Source of the DNA: JANJTY01 sp038257155
GTDB taxonomy: Bacteria; Pseudomonadota; Gammaproteobacteria; Xanthomonadales; Xanthomonadaceae
DNA: 53,333 bases
NCBI GenBank assembly: GCA_038257155.1
Contig: JBBSJP010000030.1
Span: 1-53,333, forward strand
Direction of reading: 5' to 3'
The translations under genes and the position numbers were made by a program. The notes under the pieces were generated by a model that saw only the letters and a list, made by a program, of their open reading frames with translations, made no database searches and was not told the DNA's origin. Below are positions 42,058 through 49,921 of this stretch, piece by piece. The number at the start of each line of letters is the position of its first letter. Position 1 is the first letter of the stretch.

Positions 42058-43017
42058 TCAGAGATCCTGACGATAGCGTACGAAAGGCACGCGACCTTGC
42101 GAAGGCTCATCCATCAGGTCGGCCTGCGCACCAAAGCTGAGCGCCTGCGACGGCGTCAGGGTGGGAGGCGCACGCTTGCCCAACAGATTGCGCGCGCCAA
42201 AGCTGAGTTGCCCATGCCACGGCGTGCGCCAGGCAATCCCCAGGTCAATGGCCTGCCAGCGCGCCGCGCCACCGTCCGGGCGATAGTGCCGGCTATTCAG
42301 AATGCCACTGAACGCACTGCCCTCCAGGGCGAGATTCAGATCAAGAAGGCTTGAATCAAGGGGAGAGGCCAGCCCCGGCATGCGCATTTCCTGGCGCGCC
42401 ATGCTTCCGCCGAGGACCAGTTTCAGCTCCTCACCGACGATGAAGGATTTCGACGCGCCGAAGCTGAAACCGCGCAGATCGGGAACTTGCAAAGGCGATG
42501 TCCATCCCAGGCCGCTGGCACGCAGATTGGAATCGAGGACGAAGGCACTGTTCTGTCCGCGCAGCCAGAACAGACCGAAGCTAAGGTCCAGGCCGGCGGC
42601 AGGCTCGCTCCAGCTAATCTCGGCTTGGCTGGAGCGCAGCAGGCCGCCCATCAGATCGGCCGGCGCCTCGATCTGCGCCAGAAGACAATGTTCTGCCATC
42701 GCGCCCAGGCTGACCAGGGGCGCGCCGCTGCGACACAGCAATGCCATTGCCGGCGTGCCGCGATCCAGGCTAAGCGAGGCGCCAAAGGCCGGCCTCGGAC
42801 TCGTCGCAGAGCGCAGCCCGACGTGTTGGGAGGGCAGGCTACCCGGCGAGACAAGTCGCTCCAGCGGGCTCGCGGCGGGTTCTTCCGAACCCAGCAACCA
42901 TACGGCCTCCAGTTGCAGACTGCCGGAATCGACCGTTCCACCCGCAGCAGGCGACAGACTTTGCGCGCCCAGCAAGGGCGCGTGCAGTGCTACCAGCAGG
43001 ATGAGAAGACGAATCAC
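42058..43017 (-). CDS. Exported outer-membrane-like protein of unknown function
   Basis: 319 residues, GTG start. Signal peptide at about 1-19 (LLGAQS). The mature chain alternates short hydrophobic beta stretches with small loops (for example LSFGLFWLRG, FSFGASKSFIVG, LSFGARNLLGK), like an outer-membrane beta barrel, and ends in PFVRYRQDL. Two cysteines close together (LLCRSG, EHCLLA). No family recognised. It is convergent with the polysaccharide cluster and divergent from the GGDEF-EAL gene, so it is probably a single-gene unit. Confidence 0.65.
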   Translation of the reverse strand: MIRLLILLVALHAPLLGAQSLSPAAGGTVDSGSLQLEAVWLLGSEEPAASPLERLVSPGSLPSQHVGLRSATSPRPAFGASLSLDRGTPAMALLCRSGAPLVSLGAMAEHCLLAQIEAPADLMGGLLRSSQAEISWSEPAAGLDLSFGLFWLRGQNSAFVLDSNLRASGLGWTSPLQVPDLRGFSFGASKSFIVGEELKLVLGGSMARQEMRMPGLASPLDSSLLDLNLALEGSAFSGILNSRHYRPDGGAARWQAIDLGIAWRTPWHGQLSFGARNLLGKRAPPTLTPSQALSFGAQADLMDEPSQGRVPFVRYRQDL

Positions 43018-43191
43018 CGGGTGTGAGTCCAGGCCAACGTAGGAATTACGACAAGGCCGACTGGCATTAGTTCATGTACAGCCTGAATCCTACGCTTTCA
43101 GGCACGCGTCAACAATGGCTTGGGCATGGTTGTTGCCCGGGCTGGATGGCTTCATGATGAACGGGCGCCGCGCTGGCGAGGGAGGGATCCG

Positions 43192-46164
43192 GTGGTTGAA
43201 TCGGGGGGCGACAGACACAGGCAATGCACGGGGAACACCCCAGCGGCAGCCGTCGGATCGCGCTCGGTGAACCGACCGGTGTCCCTGGTCTTGTCGGGCA
43301 GTCGCATGCAGGAACTGGTGGCCAGTCTGGGCCAGTGGGCCATCGGACGCTTCGGAGCGGCCTCGGTTGCCATGTGGCGCTGCGACCCAGGCGAGCCCAT
43401 TACCCTGGCGGCCAGCGCCGGCGAGTTCCCGAACTGGCGCATGGACCTGGTGGTTGACTGCCTGGGCCGACCGGGTGAACTGCGAACCCAGATGCTGAAC
43501 GAAGGCAGTCTGACCTGTCTCGGTCTGGGCAGTGAGCAGGAAACCGACTTGGCGGTCAGCCTGCTGTTGCCGGCGGCCGGTCTGGCGGAATCGGAAAACG
43601 AGCTGCTCGACATGCTGTTCCTGTTTCGCCAGCGCCTTCCTGCGGCGCTGGAACTGGAGCGACTGCATGAAGCCGTGCTGCGGCTTGAAGAGGCCGAGCG
43701 CCTCCAGCGGGCGCTGTTCCGCATTGCCGACCTGGCCGGTTCGGATCGCGAAATGGGTGAGGTACTTGCCGCGATCCACTCGGTGGTCGGCGAACTGATG
43801 TACGCGGAGAACTTCTTCATCGCGCTCTACTCGCGCGAGCATGACGCGCTGTATTTTCCCTATTTCCGCGATGTGGCAGACGTCGACATGCCACCTGCGC
43901 AGCAGTTGTTCCCGATGTCGGAATATGAGGGCTCCCTGACCGCACACGTGTTGCGCACCGGCAACATCCTGATGGGCCCTTCGCAGCAACTGGTCGACAC
44001 CATCGGCAGCGAGCCGATCGGTTTTGGACCACAAAGCGTCGACTGGCTGGGTGTGCCCATGCCACGCGGCGCCGAAGTGATGGGCGCGGTGGTGGTGCAA
44101 AGCTACGACGAGCGCCACCGCTACACCGACAAGGACAAGATCCTGCTGAACTTCGTGGCCCAGCACATCGCCACCGCGCTGGAACGCAAGCTGGCGCACG
44201 AGCAACTAGAACAGCGTGTCGCCGAACGCACCGAAGAACTCAGTCGTGAAGTCGAGGAAAGGCAGCGCGGCGAACGGCTGCAGGCCGCACTGTTCCGCAT
44301 CGCCGAGCTGGGCTCCACGACGGAAACTCCTGAAGCCTTCTACGCTGCCGTGCACACGGTCGTGGGCGAACTGCTGTACGCCGGCAATTTCTATATCGCG
44401 CTGCTGTCCAGCGACGCGCAGCGCATCCAGTTTCCCTACTCGGTCGACGAATTCGACGTGTCGCGCGAGCCGCGCCAACTTGGGCGAGGCTTGACCGAGT
44501 TCGTGCTGCGCAGCGGCAAACCAATGCTCGCCGATCGCGCCATGATCCAGCGCCTGACCAGCGAAGGCGAAGTGCTTAGCCACGGCACGCTCTCGACTAC
44601 CTGGCTGGGTGTGCCGCTGATCTGTGACGAACAGACCGTCGGCGTGCTGGCCGTGCAGAGCTACGACAGTGCCCACCAGTACAGCCGCCTCGATCAGGAG
44701 CTGCTGACCTTTGTCTCCTATCACATCGCCAATGCCTTGATGCGCAAGCGCGCGGCCGATTCGCTGAAGACTGCCAACGCCCTGCTCGAACGCCGCGTGG
44801 CTGATCGCACCGAGGAACTGTTCAACGCCAATCGTGACCTGCGCGACCAGATTACCCAACGTGAGCGGGTCGAACGGCAGCTCAAGCACGATGCCCTGCA
44901 CGACGGACTGACCGGTCTGCCCAACAGGCCGCACCTGCTCAATCGACTGGGTGAAGCGCTGGCGCGGTTCGTGCGTTTTCCGCAGCGGCGCTTCGCGGTG
45001 CTGTTCCTGGATCTTGACCGCTTCAAGGTAATCAATGACTCCGTCGGGCACCTGATCGGCGATGAGCTGCTGAAGGAAGTTGGCGGGCGGATCACCGCCG
45101 TGCTGAAAGGCTGGGGCATGGTGGCGCGGCTGGGCGGCGACGAGTTCGCCGTGTTGCTGGAACCGATCGAGGGCGAATCCGATGCTACCGACGTGGCTGG
45201 TCGCATCATCGAAGCGCTCGGCGAGTCGGTGCGGGTGGCGGGCAAGGAGCTGTACACCTCGACCAGCATTGGCATTGCCTTGTCGCACACCCAATACCGC
45301 ACGCCAGAAGAGTTGCTGCGTGACGCCGATGTCGCGCTCTACCGGGCCAAGGCTCAAGGCCGCCGGCGATTCGAAGTGTTCGATGAGGCGCTGCGACGCG
45401 AGGCCCTGGAGCAACTCGAGCTGGAAGGCAATCTGCGCCGTGCCGTGGTGCGCTCGGAATTCGAGCCGCATTACCAGGGGATCGTCGATATCGCAAGCGG
45501 CGAGGTGCTTGGCTTCGAGGCGCTGTTGCGCTGGCGCCAGCCGGACGGCGCGGTGCGTCTGCCCGGTGAGTTCCTGGAGCTGGCCGAGGAGTCGGGATTG
45601 GCCGAGTCGATTGACTGGCAGATCTATGAACTGGTGTTCGCGCAGGCCCACCTGCTGCTGGGCGAGCGCGGTTTTGTCAGCGTCAATGTCGGCGCGCGAC
45701 ATTTTCACAGCCCCTTGTTCATAGAGCGGCTGCTAGCCCTGTTGAAGCGTTACGAAATGCCGGCCACCCAGCTGCGCATTGAAGTGACCGAGCGGACCTT
45801 GCTGGAAGACCCGCCGCAGGTGATGCAGACTCTCAACTCACTGCGCGAGCGCGGCATCAAGGTGGCACTGGACGATTTTGGTACAGGCTATTCCTCGCTC
45901 AGCTACCTGCACCGCTTTCCATTGCACGCGCTGAAGATTGATCGCAGCTTTGTGAATGATCTGGGTCCCGATTCCCCCGCCAGCACCCTCGCGGTATTGC
46001 GCGCCATCACGTCGCTGGCGCGCTCGCTGGATCTGGAAGTCATCGCGGAAGGTATAGAAACCGAAGTCCAGCGCGAGGTGCTCTCCTCGTTGGGCTGTCG
46101 ATTCGGGCAGGGCTTCCTGTTTTCCCGGCCGCTTCCGCACAGCGTGCTTCGACCAGTTCACTGA
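43192..46164 (+). CDS. Multi-GAF GGDEF-EAL cyclic di-GMP signalling protein
   Basis: 990 residues from GTG 43192, chosen because GGAGG (43181-43185) lies six bases upstream; ATG 43126 is an alternative. No membrane segment. A degenerate GAF-like N-terminus (about 45-150) is followed by two clearly paralogous GAF domains (about 175-330 and 370-525), each introduced by a coiled coil with an RLQRALFRIA / RLQAALFRIA box. GGDEF domain at 566-730 with an intact GGDEF motif (648-652) but no RxxD inhibitory site before it. EAL domain at 745-985 with EAL at 776-778, DDFGTGYSS, KIDRSF and EGIET present, so both synthesis and breakdown of c-di-GMP look possible. Likely output: motility/biofilm. Confidence 0.88.
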   Translation: MVESGGDRHRQCTGNTPAAAVGSRSVNRPVSLVLSGSRMQELVASLGQWAIGRFGAASVAMWRCDPGEPITLAASAGEFPNWRMDLVVDCLGRPGELRTQMLNEGSLTCLGLGSEQETDLAVSLLLPAAGLAESENELLDMLFLFRQRLPAALELERLHEAVLRLEEAERLQRALFRIADLAGSDREMGEVLAAIHSVVGELMYAENFFIALYSREHDALYFPYFRDVADVDMPPAQQLFPMSEYEGSLTAHVLRTGNILMGPSQQLVDTIGSEPIGFGPQSVDWLGVPMPRGAEVMGAVVVQSYDERHRYTDKDKILLNFVAQHIATALERKLAHEQLEQRVAERTEELSREVEERQRGERLQAALFRIAELGSTTETPEAFYAAVHTVVGELLYAGNFYIALLSSDAQRIQFPYSVDEFDVSREPRQLGRGLTEFVLRSGKPMLADRAMIQRLTSEGEVLSHGTLSTTWLGVPLICDEQTVGVLAVQSYDSAHQYSRLDQELLTFVSYHIANALMRKRAADSLKTANALLERRVADRTEELFNANRDLRDQITQRERVERQLKHDALHDGLTGLPNRPHLLNRLGEALARFVRFPQRRFAVLFLDLDRFKVINDSVGHLIGDELLKEVGGRITAVLKGWGMVARLGGDEFAVLLEPIEGESDATDVAGRIIEALGESVRVAGKELYTSTSIGIALSHTQYRTPEELLRDADVALYRAKAQGRRRFEVFDEALRREALEQLELEGNLRRAVVRSEFEPHYQGIVDIASGEVLGFEALLRWRQPDGAVRLPGEFLELAEESGLAESIDWQIYELVFAQAHLLLGERGFVSVNVGARHFHSPLFIERLLALLKRYEMPATQLRIEVTERTLLEDPPQVMQTLNSLRERGIKVALDDFGTGYSSLSYLHRFPLHALKIDRSFVNDLGPDSPASTLAVLRAITSLARSLDLEVIAEGIETEVQREVLSSLGCRFGQGFLFSRPLPHSVLRPVH

Positions 46165-47063
46165 GCCCGGTCTGGCGCCCGTCCCGCGACCGCGAACAGC
46201 TGGCCCAGATCGACCCTGTCGAAGGCGTAACTGGCGCCACAAAACTCGCAATGGATCAGGGCCCGGTCATTCTCTTCGGCCGCGGCCATGGCCTCTTCCT
46301 GGCCCAGGCTACGCAGCACCTCGGCGACCCGCTCGCGCGAGCAACTGCAGCCAAAAGCCAGCAAGCGGGTGTCCAGCACGCTGATGCCTTCCTGGTGAAA
46401 CAGCCGGAACAGCAACGTATGCGGATCGCTCTGCAGCAACTCTGCGTTGCCAAGCGTTTCGAACAGCGCCTGGGCTGTTGCCCAGTCTTCGTTCGAGGAA
46501 GGACTCTCCGGCAGCTTCTGCAGCATCAGTCCGACCGACCGGTCCGCATCGGTAGCCAGGATCAGCCGGGTCGGGATCTGTTCCGAGCGGTCAAAGTAGG
46601 CCTCGAAGGCGTCCGCGAGCCGTGTTCCTTCCATCGGAACCAGGCCTTGGTAGCGGCGCGGCTCACGCGAGCCGGCGGATTCCGATTCAATCGTGATGGC
46701 CAGGATGCGCTCGTCACCGATGGCGTGCAGATCCAGCATTTCGGGAAGCGGAGGGTGCCACTGTGCCAGTCCGCGCAGCCGCCCCTGATGCGTACATTCG
46801 GCAAACACGCGCGGCACCGGGCCATTGGCTTTCAGCTGGATCGAAAGCCGCCCCTGCATCTTCACATGGCCGGTGAACAGTGCCGCAGCGGCAAGGGTCT
46901 GGCCGAGCAGATCGGCCACGGCTTCGGGATACTCGGAACGCTCACGTACGCGCCGCCAGCTTTCGTCGAGACGCACCAGCAGGCCGCGTACACCGGAGCG
47001 CTGCAGCACAAAGCGCCAGAGTGCGTCTCGCTCCGGTAGTTCCAGATCGACAGATGAGTTCAT
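46158..47063 (-). CDS. hslO: Redox-regulated chaperone Hsp33
   Basis: 301-residue cytosolic holdase activated by oxidation. The C-terminal zinc site is complete: Cys239-x-Cys241 (GCSCSRE) and Cys272-xx-Cys275 (HCEFCG). N-terminal Hsp33 domain with the GRLSIQLKANGPV strand region at 71-83. The 3' end overlaps the convergent GGDEF-EAL gene by seven bases. It is divergent from mtgA with a 52-base gap. Confidence 0.93.
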   Translation of the reverse strand: MNSSVDLELPERDALWRFVLQRSGVRGLLVRLDESWRRVRERSEYPEAVADLLGQTLAAAALFTGHVKMQGRLSIQLKANGPVPRVFAECTHQGRLRGLAQWHPPLPEMLDLHAIGDERILAITIESESAGSREPRRYQGLVPMEGTRLADAFEAYFDRSEQIPTRLILATDADRSVGLMLQKLPESPSSNEDWATAQALFETLGNAELLQSDPHTLLFRLFHQEGISVLDTRLLAFGCSCSRERVAEVLRSLGQEEAMAAAEENDRALIHCEFCGASYAFDRVDLGQLFAVAGRAPDRAQ

Positions 47064-47115
47064 GCGCGCAATCTACCGCCGCGGGAAGCTCCCGGCCAGC
47101 GGTTATGCTGTGCCG

Positions 47116-47829
47116 ATGCTTACCCCCAAACGACGCCGCCTCTGGCGCTGGATGCTCATCGCCCTGCTGCTACCCGTGGCAATCAGCCTGCTGCAGGTGC
47201 TGGCGGTGCGTTGGGTGGATCCGCCCACCAGTGCCTTCATGCTGGCACGGCAGTGGGATGCCCGTCAGGCGGGCGAGGAGGATTTCTCCCTCGATTACCG
47301 CTGGGTGCCGCTCGAGGAGGTTTCGCCTGAACTGCCGCTGGCGGTGGTCGCCGCCGAGGATCAACTGTTTCCGCAGCACAGCGGCTTCGACTCCGATGCC
47401 ATTCGTCTGGCTCTGGAGGGCAACCGCGACGGAGGCACGGTTCGTGGTGCCAGCACCATCAGCCAGCAGACGGCCAAGAACCTGTTTCTGTGGTCTGGAC
47501 GCAGTTGGGTGCGCAAAGGCCTGGAAGCCTGGTACACCGTGCTGCTGGAATTTGCGGTGCCGAAACGGCGGATTCTGGAGCTTTATGTAAACGTGGCCGA
47601 GTTCGGCGACGGCATCTATGGCGCCGAGGCCGCCGCGCAGCGCTTCTACAACAAGCCGGCGGTTCGCCTGAGCCGCGCCGAGAGTGCACGCCTGGCGGCC
47701 GTGCTGCCCAACCCCAAACGTTATTCGGCCCAGGCGCCCGGCGAGTATGTGCGCAGCCGCGGCGTCTGGATCGAACGCCAGATGCGTCAACTGGGCGGGC
47801 CGGACTATCTGCTCGAGTGCTGCGGATGA
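47116..47829 (+). CDS. mtgA: Monofunctional biosynthetic peptidoglycan transglycosylase
   Basis: 237-residue GT51 enzyme that polymerises lipid II without a transpeptidase domain. One membrane anchor at about 12-32; catalytic motif AAEDQLFPQHSGFD with Glu81, and the second motif GASTISQQTAKNLFLW. The ATG at 47116 gives the usual short cytoplasmic tail; ATG 47062 would add 18 residues and also fits, and the frame is open still further upstream inside hslO antisense. Confidence 0.93.
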   Translation: MLTPKRRRLWRWMLIALLLPVAISLLQVLAVRWVDPPTSAFMLARQWDARQAGEEDFSLDYRWVPLEEVSPELPLAVVAAEDQLFPQHSGFDSDAIRLALEGNRDGGTVRGASTISQQTAKNLFLWSGRSWVRKGLEAWYTVLLEFAVPKRRILELYVNVAEFGDGIYGAEAAAQRFYNKPAVRLSRAESARLAAVLPNPKRYSAQAPGEYVRSRGVWIERQMRQLGGPDYLLECCG

Positions 47830-47976
47830 TTCGGCGAAGTGACAAGCGGACGGGGCAGGGCAGCGCCAAAGCAAGTGCCCGTGCGCCCGCGGGCGAGACC
47901 GCACCGAGGTTCGTCAGGGATCGAACTCGGGCTCCGGCAACGTTAGCATTCAGTCCCCGCTTCGCAGGACCGCTGC

Positions 47977-48939
47977 ATGCCTGATGCATTGCTCCGACTG
48001 ATCGTCGTCGTGCCCGCCTTCAATGAAGGCGATGGACTTCGCGCCCTCCAGTCCCGCCTGTTGCCCGTGCTGGATGGCCTCGAAGGCCTGCAGACCGCAC
48101 TCCTTTATGTCGACGACGGCAGCCGCGATCACACCTGGGCAGTGATGCGCGAGCTGGCCGAGGCTGACGCGCGGGTAGAGACCTTGCGCCTGTCGCGCAA
48201 TTTCGGCAAGGAGCTGGCGCTCACTGCCGGACTGGACCATGCGCGCGGCGACGCGGTGGTGGTGATCGACGCCGATCTGCAGGATCCGCCCGAACTGATC
48301 CCGGAATTCGTCGCACGCTGGCGCGAAGGATTCGACGTGGTGTACGGCACCCGCCTGCAGCGCGATGGGGAAACCTGGCTGAAAAAGCTGAGTGCTGCCG
48401 GGTTTTACCGGGTGATGAACCGTCTCTCCAGCACGCCGCTGCCGCGCGACACCGGCGATTTCCGCCTGCTTTCGCGCCGCGCCCTGGATGCCCTGCTCAG
48501 CCTGCGCGAGCGCAACCGGTTCATGAAGGGCTTGTTCTCCTGGGTTGGCTTCCGCCAGTGCTCGGTTCCCTACCGTCGCGATCCGCGCCTGGTCGGCAAG
48601 AGCAAGTTCAACTATTGGAAGCTGTGGAACCTCGCCCTCGAAGGCATCACCAGCTTCTCCACCACGCCGCTGCGGGTGGCAACGTATATCGGCGTGATCG
48701 CGGCGACGGTCGCCTTTGGCTATGGCGCGGTCATCATCGGCAAGACCCTGCTGTGGGGTGACCCGGTCGCCGGCTACCCCTCGATCATGACCGTCATGCT
48801 GTTTCTTGGTGGTGTCCAGCTGATGGCGCTGGGCATGATCGGCGAGTACCTGGGTCGCCTCTATGACGAGTCCAAGCAGCGCCCGCTGTACCTGATCGAA
48901 GCCTGGCACCCGGCCGCAGATGCCTCCCGGACAGACTGA
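47977..48939 (+). CDS. Polyprenyl-phosphate glycosyltransferase (GtrB/DPM1-type GT2)
   Basis: 320 residues: GT2 domain 1-230 with VVVPAFNEGDG, LLYVDDGSRD, SRNFGKELALTAGLDHA and VVVIDADLQDPPE, followed by two membrane helices at about 232-255 and 268-288. This is the layout of enzymes that load a sugar onto undecaprenyl phosphate (GtrB, ArnC relatives). AGGA at 47967-47970 lies six bases before the start. It stands apart from the Wzm/Wzt cluster, so its product may be used for LPS or protein decoration; no flippase gene is adjacent. Confidence 0.87.
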   Translation: MPDALLRLIVVVPAFNEGDGLRALQSRLLPVLDGLEGLQTALLYVDDGSRDHTWAVMRELAEADARVETLRLSRNFGKELALTAGLDHARGDAVVVIDADLQDPPELIPEFVARWREGFDVVYGTRLQRDGETWLKKLSAAGFYRVMNRLSSTPLPRDTGDFRLLSRRALDALLSLRERNRFMKGLFSWVGFRQCSVPYRRDPRLVGKSKFNYWKLWNLALEGITSFSTTPLRVATYIGVIAATVAFGYGAVIIGKTLLWGDPVAGYPSIMTVMLFLGGVQLMALGMIGEYLGRLYDESKQRPLYLIEAWHPAADASRTD

Positions 48940-49003
48940 CGGTTTGCGGCGACGCGGCGCGGGACTATGATCATGGCTTCAGTGGCACAGGGAGCGTAAG
49001 ACC

Positions 49004-49432
49004 ATGCGTACCGTCAAGCACTTGCTCGATTCAAAGGGCCGCAGGATTGTCACCATCGCACCCGAGGCGCCCGTGCTTGAAGCCATCCAGATGATGGCCG
49101 ACGAGCACATCGGCGCATTGCTGGTGATGCGGGAAGATGCCATTGCGGGAATCTGCTCGGAGCGCGACTACGCTCGCAAGGTGATCCTGCGCGGCCGCTC
49201 ATCGGGCGAAACTGAAGTTTGGGAAATCATGAGCAGCCCGGTACTGAGCGTAGGGCCGGACGACACCATCAACGGCTGCATGCGCTTGATGACAAACCAC
49301 CACATCCGCCACCTGCCAGTGATCGAGGATGGCGTGGCGACGGGCATGCTATCGATCGGCGACCTGGTCAAGGCCGTGATCGAAGACCAGCAGCAGGAAA
49401 TTGACCAGCTCAAGCAGTACGTGCAGGGCTGA
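49004..49432 (+). CDS. CBS-pair domain protein
   Basis: 142 residues made almost entirely of two CBS domains (about 8-62 and 72-130) with the typical EDAIAGICSERDYARKV-like and LPVIEDGVATGMLSIGDL segments. CBS pairs bind adenosyl nucleotides. A GGGAG ribosome binding site (48990-48994) precedes the ATG. Stand-alone CBS proteins of this size are common in proteobacteria and poorly assigned; the partner is unknown. Confidence 0.85.
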   Translation: MRTVKHLLDSKGRRIVTIAPEAPVLEAIQMMADEHIGALLVMREDAIAGICSERDYARKVILRGRSSGETEVWEIMSSPVLSVGPDDTINGCMRLMTNHHIRHLPVIEDGVATGMLSIGDLVKAVIEDQQQEIDQLKQYVQG

Positions 49433-49443
49433 ACAGCCAAAAT

Positions 49444-49502
49444 GGCGGCAGGGGATGCCGCCCTACGACAGTGTCAGCGTAGGTCGGCACCCCTGTGCCG
49501 AC
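49444..49502. repeat. Pair of GTAG palindromes facing each other (REP doublet)
   Basis: Left element: GGCGGCA (49444-49450) / TGCCGCC (49456-49462) followed by CTAC (49463-49466), which reads GTAG + palindrome on the minus strand. Right element: GTAG (49479-49482) followed by GTCGGCAC (49483-49490) / GTGCCGAC (49495-49502). Both stems are perfect. The doublet fills the 114-base gap between the CBS gene and the convergent yraN, where it could also terminate both transcripts. Confidence 0.75.
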
Positions 49503-49546
49503 ATCGACCCCGTCCCTGCACTATCCGCCCGCTTCTGCCGCGCCGA

Positions 49547-49921
49547 TCAATCCAGCCGGAACGCATCCTTGATCCATTCCATGGGCGAATTGTCCTGCGC
49601 ATCGACGAAGCCCACCACGTCGAAGCGACAAGGCAGGGTGGCCAGGCCAGGGTTGGCGGCAAGGTAGGCCGAAGCGGCGCTGATCAGGCGGCGCTGTTTG
49701 TGGGTGTCGACTGAATCGCCGGCATCGCCGAAACCCCTCGCGCTGCGCAAGCGCACTTCGACGAACACCAGCATGTCGCGTTCGCGCATCACCAGATCGA
49801 TCTCGCCGAACCGGTAGCGCACATTGCGCGCCAGCAGCCGCAGACCGGCCTTGCCGAGTTCGCGCAGTGCGCGATCCTCGCAGGCCGCGCCGCGCTGGGC
49901 GCGATCAGGGGCCGCTGACAT
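49547..49921 (-). CDS. yraN: YraN / UPF0102 family endonuclease-like protein
   Basis: 124 residues of the UPF0102 family, restriction-endonuclease fold: RYRFGEIDLVMRE (about 34-46), then VFVEVRLRS (about 52-60) with the acidic residues of the PD-(D/E)xK core. Activity unproven in the family. The ATG overlaps the end of lpoA by 17 bases, and a further 42 open codons upstream belong to the lpoA region. The lpoA-yraN order with rsmI next door is conserved from E. coli. Confidence 0.88.
   Translation of the reverse strand: MSAAPDRAQRGAACEDRALRELGKAGLRLLARNVRYRFGEIDLVMRERDMLVFVEVRLRSARGFGDAGDSVDTHKQRRLISAASAYLAANPGLATLPCRFDVVGFVDAQDNSPMEWIKDAFRLD

Noticed and set aside
47920..47965. tRNA-like stretch (GATCGAACTCGGGCTCC)
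   Set aside because: No acceptor-stem pairing or anticodon arm could be found around it.
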